64,000 nt of DNA from Papio anubis. Taxonomy: Eukaryota > Chordata > Mammalia > Primates > Cercopithecidae. The notes beneath the pieces are model-generated. The model searched no databases. It saw only the letters and a program-made list of their open reading frames with translations, and was not told where the DNA came from. The position numbers and the translations under genes are program-made. Of the stretch, positions 22,492 through 33,580 are shown one piece after another. The DNA is taken from the NCBI RefSeq assembly GCF_008728515.1, contig NC_044996.1, positions 120,176,189 through 120,240,188 of the forward strand, written 5' to 3'. Every line of letters starts with the position of its first letter. The first letter of the stretch is position 1.

Positions 22492-23048
22492 TTTGCAGTA
22501 GGCAAAATTCTAAGATGACTCCCAATGGCCTATACCCTATTATAATCCCTTCTCCCTGAGCATAGGCAGAACCTGTAAATTGCATCTAACCAATAGCATA
22601 TGGCAAAGATGGAGGGATTTTGCAGATGTAATTAAATTGCCTAATCAGTTGACTTCATTAATCAAAAAAGATCACACTGAATAAGCCTAACCTAATCAGG
22701 CGATGTGTTTAAAAGAGAGTCTAAGAGGTCAGAGACTTGAAGCAGCAGAGACTCTCTGTCTCCATTGCTGACTTTGAAATGCAAGCTTCTATTAATTCTA
22801 CAGCCTCAAGGAAATGAATTCTGCCAACAACCACGTGAGCTTGGAAGTGAATCCTTCCCTAAGGGAGTCTCCAGATGAGAACTCAACCTAGCCAACACCT
22901 TGATTTCAGGCTTGTAACACCCAGAGCAGAGAACTCAGCTAAACTGTGACAGACTCCTGACCTACAGAAACTGTAAGATAATAAATGGCTTTTGTTTTAA
23001 GCCTCTACGTTTGTGGTAATTTGTTATGCAGCAATAGAAAACTAATAC
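22492..23048 (+). mobile_element. MLT1 LTR (ERVL-MaLR)
   Basis: Sense MLT1 order: 'aggcaaaattctaagatg', 'attttgcagatgtaatta', 'gaagcagcagagactctc', 'caaccacgtgagcttgga' and 'ctcctgacctacagaaactg'. A polyadenylation signal in 'gataataaatggc' follows, with the end at 'gaaaactaataca'. It is about 555 bp. Confidence 0.85.
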
Positions 23049-23745
23049 AGCCATGAAGAATCGACAATGAAATAAAAGCCTCTGCTAAATGGATCCCTAA
23101 CCCATAAGAATCAGTGAGTAGATAAACAAAGAAAACGAGCATCACAAACCAGAACATGTGCTTCCACTCTCACCCATCCCCCATCTACCTTTCCATATCC
23201 AAGAGCAAAGGATCTAGAAAAATGGAGACAATGTCTACTTCAGAAAGGTTTTCCCTGCCCCAGCATTGTTGGTTTACTACAGATCATTATTCTACATCCA
23301 TTTTTTTCTTGCAAAGAGTCCACATGTACAGCCCTTAAGTGAAAAGAGATAAAAGAACCAAATATGCTTCCAGAGAAATAAGAAAATCCTAACCTCAGTA
23401 GGTAACTATAAGTGCCTATGAAATGCATGCAAATATTAAAATCAACCCCCAAGGGCAAAAACAGAACCAAGAATAGCATTGCAGGCAGCAAAGCAACTAT
23501 TGCCAATAGTGTCCATGGTTGAAAAGAAAAGGCTTAAATGGAAAAAGGAAGACTGTCCGTTGCATATATTAGATGCCCAGAATTTGTCTGAAATCCGTTT
23601 GAATGGATGAATGAATGAGAATTAAAAGGGATTAACATTGCAAAAGAGCAAAAAATTAGAGAAAAATGCAGCAGTGACCAAAAGCCAGGACAAGGTCAGA
23701 AAAATTCTTAATGCAAGAAACCATCAGAGTTGACGTAACCATAGA
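23049..23745. other. unclassified DNA
   Basis: No family recognised. The minus-strand ORF at 23240-23506 has no known domain. Confidence 0.45.
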
Positions 23746-23931
23746 GCAGTGGTTCTCAAAGCGTGGTCCCAGGAACAGCAGCATCAGTGTCACCCGGGAG
23801 CTTGTTAGAGATGTAAATTATCTGGCCTCACCCTAGACCTACTGAATAAGAAACTTTGATCATGTGGCCCAGCAACTTAAGAAATCCAGGGGATTCTGAC
23901 ACATGCTCAAATGTAAGAACCACTGACCAAG
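23746..23931 (+). mobile_element. MER5A (hAT-Charlie MITE)
   Basis: It starts 'cagtggttctcaaagcgtgg' and ends 'gtaagaaccactg'. The internal 'cagcagcatcagtgtcacc' and 'ctagacctactgaataag' match MER5A. About 185 bp, near full length. Confidence 0.88.
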
Positions 23932-23975
23932 AAAAATGAAGAAATCTTGTGGAAATGGTTTGAAAGAAAAGCCCA

Positions 23976-24155
23976 AGGGTCTTAACCCCGGCTGCACATC
24001 AAAATCAGCTGAGGAACTTTAAAATTACTAATACCCAAGCTGGTCTATCACCAGAGATTCAGATTTAACTACTGTGAGATAGGAACCAGGCATCTAAATT
24101 ATTTACCAGTTCTCCAGGCGATTCAAATGCGCAGCCAGGACTGGGAAGCTTTAAT
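23976..24155 (+). mobile_element. hAT-Charlie-type MITE, second kind
   Basis: Reads 'cggctgcacatcaaaatcagc', 'caccagagattcagattt', 'accaggcatctaaatta' and 'ctccaggcgattcaaatgcgcagcc'. These are the landmarks of a Charlie-related MITE distinct from MER5A. The exact family name is not assigned. Confidence 0.65.
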
Positions 24156-24673
24156 GTAAAAGGTGAAGCAGTGTGGGAGGACCACATTCAAGACTGCTAC
24201 ATAAATGACCTCTAAAAGAAGGTTGGACTCTTCAGATATGGTGTTCTACTGCCTTCAAAGTATTCACACATATATTCTCAGCTGTCAACACTTCTATGCT
24301 TTTGCACAGGGCATGGAAATTGCTTTTATTCAACAGCACAGAAAAAATAACCCTTTTCACAGTCCCTGCTCACCTTCTGTGATGGTTTTGTACAAGCCAC
24401 ACTTTCCCTTCCTGCCTTCAGTATATGGGGTGCCCCTAGGAAACAGGAAGAGAAGCTGCACTTTCTTCTATTCATGGTAGCAGCAGTCACCACAGGGTCA
24501 CTGCCTTACTTGACCCACGGACCTCCCTCAGGCCCCAGTATACACAGGCAGATGTCCCAAGAGGTCTAGATATCCCTCCAACAACTCTAAGCCACATAGT
24601 CCCTCAGCTACTCTGAGACCATCTTCTCCTGAACCTGGAAGGTGAATAAGGATCTCCAGCTGAGAGGGACAAT
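24156..24673. other. unclassified DNA
   Basis: Sequence upstream of the METTL1 retrocopy. It is not part of the METTL1 transcript as far as can be seen, because the target duplication ends at 24687. Confidence 0.5.
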
Positions 24674-24687
24674 AAAAGAGGCTTTCA
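24674..24687. repeat. target-site duplication of METTL1 retrocopy (left)
   Basis: aaaagaggctttca here matches aaaaaaggctttca at 25868-25881 with one mismatch. The duplication brackets the retrocopy and its A-tract, as expected for insertion by L1 machinery. Confidence 0.85.
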
Positions 24688-25872
24688 GGTAGAGAAACCC
24701 GGGACTGGGATCATGGCAGCCAAGACTTGGAATGTGGCCAGAGCAGAGGCCCCGCAGCCCCAGAAGCACTACTACAGGTAACGTGCTGGCTCCAACCCTA
24801 TGGCGGACCACACACTGCGCTATCCTGTGAAGCCAGAGGAGATGGACTTATCTGAGCTATACCCAGAGTTCTTCGCTCCACTCACTCAAAATCAGAGCCA
24901 CGATGACCCAAAGGGTAAGAGAGAAAAGAGAGCTCAGGCCCAAGCGGAGTTTGCAGACACAGGCTGTGGCTATGGTGGCCTGTTAGTGGAACTATCACCG
25001 CTGTTCCCAGACACACTGATTCTGGGTCTGGAGATCTGGGTGAAGGTCTCAGACTATGTACAAGACTGGATTCGGGCCCTACGTGCAGCTCCTGGAGGTG
25101 GCTTCCAGAACATTGCCTGTCTCTATAGCAATGCCATGAAGCACCTTCCTAACTTCTACAAGGGCCAGCTGACAAAGATGTTCTTCCTCTTCCCCGACCC
25201 ACATTTCAAGCAGACAAAGCACAAGTGGCAAATTATCAGTCCTACCCTGCTAGCAAAATGTGCCTATGTGCTGAGAGTTGGGGGACTGGTATATACCATA
25301 ACCTATGTGCTGGAGCTACACGACTGGATGTGCACTCATTTTGAAGAGCATCCACTGTTTGAGCATGTACCTCTGAGGACCTGAGTTAAGACCCCATTGT
25401 GGGACATCTAGGTACCTCAACTGAGGAGGGGAAGAATTCTATGTAATGGAGGGAAGAATTTCCCAGCCATCTTTCGAAGAATACAAGATCCCATCCTACT
25501 GCCTGGTCACTGACTGCTTACTCTACCTTAGCTGGACCTCATCTTCCAGGGACTAGAGAAAAGAGCAGGAGCCCTGGGTCTTCCCAGTTGAGACTGCTGG
25601 AGCTCTTAAAGAAGGTGGGGAGCTACCCAGGGCAGAACCCACTGGTGTTCATGACTACCCCTGGCTCCTCTCACCTTGTCCCTCCACTCCCACCAGAAAA
25701 CAAAGCAGCTGACTGAGGTGGTCAAAGGACTTTGGACCATAGGGGATCTTTGGAAGGCTGTGGGGTCTTGCTCTCCCTTAGCACTCCCTTCTCCTTGGGA
25801 GATCTCTCCTCAGCTGGAATGAGGAATGTAGTCCATCTAAACTGCTTGCTAGGCTTAAAAGGAAAAAAAAAA
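24688..25872 (+). pseudogene. METTL1: processed pseudogene of METTL1
   Basis: METTL1 is the catalytic subunit, with WDR4, of the nuclear enzyme that makes 7-methylguanosine at tRNA position 46. This copy is contiguous across all exons of the multi-exon parent, so it is a retrocopy. The original start is at 24713-24715 and the N-terminal part is followed by a stop (TAA, 24779-24781, in place of Gln). Reading resumes at Met 24800 for 194 codons. Visible motifs are SAM-binding GCGYGG (24962-24979) and FPDPHFK (25190-25210). One Phe codon is missing near 25156. A one-base deletion near 25375 shifts the frame to a TGA at 25382-25384, and the next codon in the parental frame is also TAA-like. Several parental Arg codons have become Trp or Gln, as expected from CpG decay. 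The parental 3' region runs on to an A-tract at 25862-25872. No promoter was seen. Translation of the 194-codon remnant is unproven and catalysis unlikely, because the C-terminus is lost. Confidence 0.95.
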
Positions 25873-25881
25873 AGGCTTTCA

Positions 25882-26041
25882 ATTGCTTGGGAGCACATGA
25901 CCCTCCCCCTCCCAGGGCTCAGCAATAGGGTCATTTCACTGTCTACATAACCTAAGTCCACTTGGGCCAGTGAGTGAGAGGGAACACTCAGAAAAGTTTA
26001 AACTTCCAAGATAGAAACTAGACATTTAAATTGTCCAAGAA
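25882..26041. other. unclassified DNA
   Basis: Short downstream flank of the retrocopy. Nothing was recognised. Confidence 0.5.
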
Positions 26042-26099
26042 CACCACAGGATCTGTGTACCACAGGATCTGTGTGGTGTGGAACACCACAGGATCTGTG
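26042..26099 (+). repeat. three copies of accacaggatctgtg
   Basis: The 15-mer accacaggatctgtg occurs at 26043-26057, 26059-26073 and 26085-26099. Each copy contains cacag and ctgtg arms around 'gat', so each can form a tiny stem. The third copy is separated by a 'tggtgtggaac' spacer. This is a local micro-duplication. Confidence 0.85.
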
Positions 26100-26562
26100 A
26101 TATGCAACATACAAGCAGATTCCCTCCCAGTTCTATGCATGTGCATGAGGCCTTTATGAGTACAGCTAAAGGAGATGCTCCACCACTAAATGGTACAGTA
26201 GTGACTTGATTGAGCAGGTTCACACTGCACAGATGAAAAGCAGGAACAAGCAATAATACCTTGTCCCAGAACCTCAGGATGCTATATTTAATAGATGACA
26301 ATGATGACAATAATGGTAACCAGATTCACCACTGGAAATTTAAGTTTTCCAAAAAGCTTAAGCAAGCATTCCTTAAAGAGGCTGGGAGAACCTCCAAGCA
26401 TTTTGGAATCTATAAGCATGTTGCCTCAATAAAAATGCCCAAAAGTAGCCAAGGGGCGGATGCCAGAGCAGGAAACAGAGATAGGGCAGGTGGAGGATCA
26501 AGTCTTACAGTTTTTCCAAAACTGATTAGACAAATTCTCATGTTCAGGACTGCTATCTAGAG
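26100..26562. other. unclassified DNA
   Basis: No repeat or exon recognised. The 26261-26560 ORF has no known domain. Confidence 0.45.
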
Positions 26563-26777
26563 CAGTGGTTCTCAACTGGGGTTGATTTTGCACCCCAGGG
26601 GACACCTGACAATTTTTGGAGACATTTTTGGGTTTTACAGTACAGCAGAAGAGTGCTACTGGCATCCAGTGGGCCAAGGTCAAGGATGCTGTTGAACATC
26701 CTATAATGCACATGACAGCCCACAAACAAAGAGTTATCCAGCCCTCATGTCATTAGCACCAGGATTAAGAAACCCTG
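26563..26777 (+). mobile_element. MER20 (hAT-Charlie MITE)
   Basis: Sense MER20: starts 'cagtggttctcaactgggg', then 'ccccaggggacacctgac', 'gtgctactggcatcca' and 'aacatcctataatgcaca', ending 'gattaagaaaccctg'. About 215 bp, full length. It is the second MER20 in the window, in opposite orientation to 19783-19997. Confidence 0.88.
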
Positions 26778-27639
26778 ATCCAATGAAATGCCCTCTCAAC
26801 AAACAGCACAGAAGGAAAATAGTGATGGATTTCCATAAGGCCCAGATTCTACCCACAGTTTCCATTAGCATCCTAGAAGAACAGAGCTTGTTCTCCTCAA
26901 GGAGACAGGTAAATTAACCCTGACGGATTATCTCACCCACCCCCTGCTTTCAGGAAACTCAATGTCTACATCACCCAGGGCAAATAATTCTATAGACTCT
27001 TATCAAATATATTCACAAATAAAAGCCCCCACAGCATCCCTGTAGCAACTTGTTCCAATGTTTGTCTTCCTAATGGACAAAATGTTAGGCTGAATCATTT
27101 GAAATTGCCAACATTTGATGGATTTTGGCCTTCAAAATGGCCATTTCATGGGCTCAACCTAACATTATTCCCTTCAACAAAAATGTGTCCTACTTTTAGA
27201 AGCCATCTTCTTGTGTTGACTCTTCAGTCAGCACCCAAACATGAATTTTGGTGACAATGATACCCGGCCATCTGCTGTCTGGTAGACACTCCTTCCCCAC
27301 CCACATTCCCCACACCCAGTCTTGGTTGGCTTTTTCTGTAGAAAAATTATTCAGTTTTTTCCACATCAATTGTTACTCTTTTTTTGCACCTTTAGCTGTG
27401 ATTTCATTTATCCAATGGGAAGGAGCTGAAATTAAGTTGTTATATATTGCTATCCACATAGGGCCTTAACACCTGAGCAGACATGAAAGAAAAGCCCAAA
27501 GGGTCTAGCTTTCTTGGGTCTTATTTTCATATACACTGTGATTTATTTAATCTAGGCCTTAAAGAGCATACTTTTAGTTAAAAAACCAGACCTCAACCTC
27601 AAATTGCTGCTGTGTACTTAAAAGGAGGAGGAACTCAGT
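26778..27639. other. unclassified DNA
   Basis: Nothing recognised in this stretch. Confidence 0.5.
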
Positions 27640-27800
27640 TATTAAATGGCTGTGAGGTGCCAAGCAGTATGCTACAAGCTTTCATATGTATCATCAATTT
27701 ATTACTAAAACAAGGCTGTAACGAAGAATTCTCATGCCATTTCACAGACCACAAAACTGAGGCAGCTCAACAAGGTTAAATAATGCTTCAGTGCTGGTTT
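27640..27800 (+). mobile_element. MIR SINE
   Basis: Degraded MIR: 'ggtgccaagcagtatgctac', 'catgccatttcacagaccacaaaactgaggcagctcaacaaggttaa' (in parts). Confidence 0.6.
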
Positions 27801-29005
27801 TTATGAGCCATATTTTGCACCTATGTCCACTGGATACCAGTGCCTACATTTCTACCATTACCCTAAGCAGACTGAAATAAAGGTCTGTAGAGATTTAGAG
27901 TTTCAGAACAACCACTTGAGAAATACCATGGTGGAGCATCCGTTTACCAAAAGAAAAAACACACGTTTCATAGTGTATATGATCTCTCTTAAGATATCAG
28001 TATCATCTCCTCTTCTCATTTCAAGATTAAAAAAACAAAACAGCCAGTAAAACTGCCTGTGAGCTTTTTTTTTTTTAAAGCAAGTCTTGCTATATCCGTT
28101 TTTAGCTGAAAATATTATTCGTTGCTTTTCATTCAGCAATTTCATAAAAAAACATAAATTCACTGATTAAAGATGAAATCATACGTATTCTTGTCTTCCA
28201 AAAACACTGCTTAATGTACTTAAAATTCCCCTCATGTCAAAAGGGGTGGGGAGCAGCAGAAGCGTTTCTGCGCAGGTGAAGGGATGAGCTGCGGCCACCT
28301 TGTGGCTAATTGCTGAAGGAAACACTTTTCTGACAACAGAAGGGACAAAGGCAGAATGACATCCCCCTCCTTTGGTCCCTGGCGTCTGCAAACTTGCTTA
28401 TTATTCTTAATTGATTTCTGGGTGCAGTAAATGGGCATTTATTGAACACAGCCATACTCTCCATAATGGGAGACAGAGAAGCAGCGGGGCTTCGTCAAGT
28501 TCTAGTCATCGTCTTCTTCAAGTTTTGTAGCTTAGGGTGTTCGATGCAATCTATAAGGGGCATTTAAAAGCAAATCAAATGTTCCTCTCATGGCTGCTAA
28601 GGAATTAAATTCTGCTCATCATTGGGTATAATTTTTCTTTTTTCTAGAATTGCATGTGTTATTTGCCCACGATCTGAAATAAGAAAATATTGTGTACATT
28701 GTATGTGAAACAGTACATATGCCATATTTACAATTATTTATCAGTTTAAAATTTTAAAAAACATTTCTAATGTAAAAAGTATCTCTCAAACTGTGTAGAT
28801 TAACTTCTTTATTTATATTTAAATATGAATCTTAAGCAAAATAGTGAAAATAATCATCTTGATTTAGTGTTTTTCTCCCATCTGTGAATTGTATATACTT
28901 AGGTGAGGACAATAAAATCAACTGAACTGTAAGCTTAGAATAGGCCTGAGGGATAATTTTGCACAGCAGCTTTACTAATGGTACATTATTACATTGTTGC
29001 TTCAA
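27801..29005. other. 1.2-kb stretch with no recognised features
   Basis: Unique-looking, AT-rich toward 28640-28860. Overlapping ORFs of 60-90 codons on both strands have no known domains. Confidence 0.5.
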
Positions 29006-29009
29006 AACA

Positions 29010-29056
<47 letters not shown>

Positions 29057-29061
29057 ACACT
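29006..29061 (+). repeat. (CA)n dinucleotide microsatellite
   Basis: CA repeat interrupted by single 'cata' and 'ctca' units. The ORF reading Cys-Val repeats over it is an artefact. Confidence 0.95.
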
Positions 29062-29469
29062 CTGACTTAGGAAACAAATGGCCAAAAGGATTCGTACTTT
29101 ACCTTTAGAGGTCCTCAAAGTGTTATTTGGAGTTGATAAGGCTTCAGCTAAAACCAAGCAGAATCTGTTTTTTTCTGAGGAGTATCAGTAGCGTAACTGA
29201 TTATAAGCAAAGTACACTTAAGATACGTATGCAATGACTGCTATTTATACAAAATTGAAATCTGCAAATGGAATCAACACGCTTATGGGTTATTAAAATT
29301 GTCTAAGTTCTTAGATTCTGTATAGTACACAGGTATTGACTTACAAATAAATGATTTATCAAGTGATAAAAAAGAATATATCGTATACAAATGTGTAGTA
29401 CAGTCATCCTAAAGCAAATTCATTTGCTTCTAAATGTCAGTTAGACACAGAGACTCATTGTACCTCTGT
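29062..29469. other. unclassified DNA
   Basis: Nothing recognised. Confidence 0.45.
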
Positions 29470-29620
29470 GGAAAGTCACTGGTCTGGTCAGAGGAAATAG
29501 AGAATCTGATTTCCACCACACTCTATCACTAACTGGCTATGTGACTTTAACTCATTCATCCTCACTTTCCTTATCTGTAAAATCTGGGATTATAAAATCA
29601 GTAGGTTTTCACATACTTTT
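29470..29620 (-). mobile_element. MIR SINE
   Basis: Antisense MIR: 'actaactggctatgtgacttt', 'ctcactttccttatctgtaaaatctggga'-type text in order. Confidence 0.75.
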
Positions 29621-30545
29621 AGCAATGAAGTGCTTTTTTTTTCCCAAAAAGAGTTTCCAAAACCCTAATACAGCAAAATGAACAAGAGGCAGCTGCTATG
29701 GCTAAATCTGAACAGGCAGGCCAGACCTACCTACCACCACCATCCCCATCCCTCCCTTCCTGCCATCCCAGCCCCTTAACACACTTCTGCAGGATCCTGG
29801 ATGTCAGAAGTTGAAGATCATTGGACCAAACTATTTCTAATGTCCCTTTGTGCCCTAAGTGTCTATCAGGCTAAACGGCCAAAGTTTTTAAAAGGCAAAC
29901 ATTTTATGAACACATTTTATAGACATGCTTCCAACCTTTCAGCCTGGAAAAGATTATGCACACTGAGCAATTAGAGAACAATTTAATTCTCTACATTAAG
30001 CTATGTGCCCCTAGCTCAGAATACAAGAGAAGGTCCTTTGAAGAGCACTAGATGAATCACTCTTACAAAGTACCCACAGTACTTGTGACCCAGGCAGAAT
30101 CACTGATTATTTCCTCCAGCTGCCATCCCCATTGGCCTCATGGTGGCCACTGTGCAGGCTGTGTGAACCAGGAACCAGATAAGGCCTGATCCATCAGTGT
30201 TGATCTCCACTCAGAACTGTGCTTGTGCTGATGCCTCCTTTGAACCCAGTGCCTTCCTTACTCAACTGACAACAGCTGCCTTTATTAATGGCTGTTTCCT
30301 TGCCTGAATGATAAAATGTGTTTGCATTTGCCCTTTAGCCCCAAAACCTAATTATTGAGTGATCTAAGGTGGGGAGAATCATATTATCTTGATGGGCTAT
30401 GGAGGACTTAATATGAGAACAAAATTAAATTAACAGAGACTTGATGGAAATTAGCCAGATGCATTCATTAAGAAAGATATCTACCATTGAAGCAAATCAA
30501 AAATATTTTTCAAACAAATTATAATTAATTGATTTAATAATTAAT
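29621..30545. other. unclassified DNA
   Basis: No feature recognised. About 30518-30548 is an AT palindrome-rich patch with 'taattaatt' occurring twice. Confidence 0.45.
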
Positions 30546-32300
30546 TCAAGGAATTTTTTTAACATCAACTATGGTCCAGGCACTGTGTTAGATGCCAAGG
30601 ATACTATAAAGAGTAAGACATTGTTCCTATCCTCAAGTCACACACTCAAGTTCCCCACTGCCACTCATGTAAAGAAATAAGTGAAACAGAGCATGGTAAG
30701 TACCACAATTGAGGAAAATAAAATATAGTGGGGCTACAAGGATGAGAGTTCCAAGTTCAAGCTGCAAAGGTTGGGAGAAGTGACTCCTGAACTAGTTTTT
30801 AAAGGATGAAGTGGCAAAGATTGTTTCTCTTTTGCACATTGTGGCAGAAACCACCAGTGTTCCTCTTCTTTGGGGGAACATGGCCAGGCTCAAATGTTAA
30901 GCTTCCCTTGCAGATTGCTGTTAGATGTTGCCACATGACTGAGTTCTGAATGTAAGCTGAAGTGATGTGCACCACTTCCAAACCTGGCCCATTAAAAACC
31001 CTCTCACGCTCAACCCTCACCCCTCTTTTCCCATCCATCATTTGGCTGAATGAAAAAAAAAAAACTCCAAGGACTTAGAGGAAAACAGATCCACAAGATG
31101 CGAAAAGCTAAATGCATGCCACAGAGCCCCCTCCACACTCTCATCGTTAAAGGAGGTGGCGGGAGATATTTATAGTTCCAGTAACCAAGAAATACTAGCA
31201 CTGAAAAACTTTGCCACACATGAGTTTATTCATGAGGTAGTGGGAAACCTTTGAATTGTTTTGTACAAAGAAATAACACGATCAGATTTGTTTTTTAAAA
31301 AAAATCAGGCCGGGTGCGGTGGCTCAAGCCTGTAATCCCAGCACTTTGGGAGGCCGAGACGGGCAGATCACAAGGTCAGGAGATCGAGACCATCCTGGCT
31401 AACACGGTGAAACCCCGTCTCTACTAAAATACAAAAAAAATTAGCCGGGCGAGGTGGCAGGCGCCTGTACTCCCAGCTACTCGGGAGGCTGAGGCAGGAG
31501 AATGGTGTGAACCCGGGAGGCGGGGCTTGCAGTGAGCTGAGATCCGGCCACTGCACTCCAGCCTGGGCAACAGAGCGAGACTCCGTATCCAAAAAAAAAA
31601 AAAAATCAATCTGGTGGCGACATGGAACATGGATGGAGAGGTGAGGCAAAAGTAGAAGCAGAGAGAACAAAACAGAGTTTCGTGCCATAGTAAATGAAAG
31701 AGAAGCTGTGTATTTGAACTAAATCATTAGTGATGGGGATATAGAACAAGGAAAAGGCTTGAGTGACACTGTTAGAAGTAAAGACCCATTAAAACACGGT
31801 TGGGTCAGGTAGGAGAATCAGGAGCCACGTATAACTTTTAGATTCCTGACTTTTGTTAGACTTCATTCACAAGGAAAGGAAACACAAGTAGTGAAGGTTT
31901 GGGGGACAGATTAATGAGCATTTTTCATATGCCGAATCCAACATCCAGGCAGAGATATCTAGAAGATAGTTGAATAAATAGTTCTAGAACTCAGAAGAGA
32001 GATCTGAACTGAAGCTCAGATTTGAGAATCACTTGATTAACACCATTGAATCTGATGAGGTAGCCCAAGGAGAACATGTAAAGTGAGAAGGTTAAAATCC
32101 AAAGAATATTTAAGAGAAGGTGAAAGAAAATTAGCTAGAGAAAACCTGAGAAAGAATTGTCCGACAGGTAGGAGAAGAACCAAGAGAGAGTGACAACATA
32201 TGAACCAGAGAAAGAAAGTTTACTAAGGTTAAAAGCAGTTTTCAACAAGGTTAAATGTAGTAAAATAAAGTAAGTAAGAATTGAAAATTATTGATGACTA
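30546..32300 (-). mobile_element. long L2 LINE remnant, antisense and interrupted
   Basis: Antisense L2 text appears in order. It opens with 'ggtccaggcactgtgttag' and 'tgttcctatcctcaagtcaca', then 'gtttttaaaggatgaa'. After an unrelated block (about 30800-31210) and a young Alu, it continues with 'aaataacacgatcagattt', 'aggtaggagaatcagga', 'aggcagagatatctag', 'gtagcccaaggagaac' and 'tttcaacaaggttaaatg'. The 30800-31210 block resembles another old interspersed repeat ('gactgagttctgaatgtaagctgaagtgatgtgc') of unnamed family. No frame survives. Confidence 0.65.
31308..31605 (+). mobile_element. young AluY of Old World monkey type
   Basis: Full-length, well-preserved Alu with left-arm 'ggctcaagcctg' and 'ggccgagacggg' and right-arm 'gatccggccactgcac'. 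I recall these together as the cercopithecoid AluYRa-type form. Flanking 'aaaaaatca' on both sides is a plausible target duplication blending with the A-tail. It lies inside the antisense L2. Confidence 0.92.
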
Positions 32301-32302
32301 TA

Positions 32303-33180
32303 TCAGTCAAGGTCTAATCAGGAAAAGAGAAGCCACCTCATGCTGTCACAACAAAATACCACAGAATGGGTGGCTTCAACAACAGAAATTTATCTTCTCA
32401 AAGTTCCAAAGGCTGGAAGTCTGAGATCAGGGTAACAGCACGAGCGCTTCTATTTCTGACTTGCAGATGGCCACCTTCTTATTGTGTCCTCACATGGCAA
32501 AAAGAGAGAGAGAAGCAAGCTCTCTAGTGTCTCTTCATATAAGGGTACTAATTTACTCATGAAGGCCCCACCCTCATGACCTCATCTAACCTAATTACCT
32601 CCCAAAGTCTCCATCTCTCAATACCATCACATTGGGGGTTAGGGATTCAACATATAAATCTGGGGTGGGGGCACACAATTCAGTCCACGGTACCAGGTAT
32701 TTCAAACAAAGAAAATACGATACAGGGAAGCAGTTACACCAGTGATGGAAAAGCTGAAAAGCCAAATAGGGAATGATAAACCAATCCAGAGATTATTAAC
32801 AGCAAGAAGCTACCATTATCCCTAGGGCTGCAGGACCATGAGAGGAGTGATGTTACCTTGGTCCAGATCTGGGGTCACCCCAGCTAAAGTTAGAGTGCTG
32901 TGGGATTGTCCTACAGTAACTGATACCACAGAAAGGGCTTTGTGAGGGGGCTGTAGCCAAAGAGAAGACACAGCCATGGCCAAAGGTAACAAAAAAGTAG
33001 GACAGAAAGGGAGAAATACCCCGGCTTCCCTCCTCCTCCTCCCCTCCAATCTTCTGCTAGTGCACCCCATAGTTGAACCTACCTGGAAGCCAGCGGACAA
33101 TGGCAGTGTTCCCTGCAAAATAGAGTTGAACAAGAGAAAGCAAAGAATGGATTTGAGAGCAAACAAGCAAATGACCTAGT
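32303..33180 (-). mobile_element. old interspersed repeat split by MLT1
   Basis: A short left piece ('gtcaaggtctaatcaggaaaa') and a long right piece after the MLT1 ('cagttacaccagtgatgg', 'gctgaaaagccaaatagg', 'ctgctagtgcaccccatag', 'acctacctggaagccag', 'aatggatttgagagcaaac') belong to one known mammalian repeat whose name I cannot recall. It is probably LTR-derived, and the strand is a guess. ORFs at 32822-33179 on both strands fall in it and are not genes. Confidence 0.5.
32343..32692 (-). mobile_element. MLT1 LTR (ERVL-MaLR)
   Basis: Antisense MLT1: 'ctgtcacaacaaaatacca', 'cagaaatttatcttctcaa', 'gatggccaccttcttattgtgtcctcacatgg' (in parts), 'ccaccctcatgacctcat', 'acctcccaaagtctccatct' and 'acacaattcagtccac'. 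It is about 350 bp and inserted into an older repeat. Confidence 0.82.
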
Positions 33181-33263
33181 CTGGCCCCCTCAGGAACAGT
33201 TTCAGTGAGGCGCAGTATCTTACAAAGTGACTAGGAGATGGGGAGGTAGAGACATTTATGGCA

Positions 33264-33266
<3 letters not shown>

Positions 33267-33299
<33 letters not shown>

Positions 33300-33580
33300 A
33301 GATGGGGTCTCACTCTGTCACCCAGACTGGAGTGTAGTGGTGTGATCTCGGCTCACTGCAACCTCCACCTCCCCGGTTCAAATCATTCTCCTGCCTCAGC
33401 CTCCCGAGTAGCTGGGATTACAAGCACCCACCACCACGCCTGGCTAATTTTTGTATTTTTAGTAGAGACAGGGTTTCACCATGCTGGCCAGGCTGGTCTC
33501 AAACTCCTGACCTCAGGTGATCTGCCCACCTTGGCCTCCCAAAGTGCTGGGATTACGGGTGTGAGCCACCACTCCCAGCC
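33267..33580 (-). mobile_element. AluS-type element
   Basis: A poly-T head of about 32 bases (33267-33298) is followed by full antisense Alu ending 'ccaccactcccagcc'. The flanks tatggcagcctttt and tattgcagactttt form a 14-bp target duplication with two mismatches. The 115-codon plus-strand ORF is an antisense Alu frame. Confidence 0.92.

Noticed and set aside
24800..25384. 194-codon METTL1-like ORF as a functional gene
   Set aside because: It begins at an internal Met after a nonsense codon, loses the C-terminal region to a frameshift, and lies in a processed retrocopy with target duplication. It is kept as a pseudogene with the ORF noted.
29006..29061. Possible CRISPR-like or other regular array
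   Set aside because: It is a plain CA microsatellite. No spaced direct repeats typical of CRISPR occur anywhere in the window, as expected for a primate genome.
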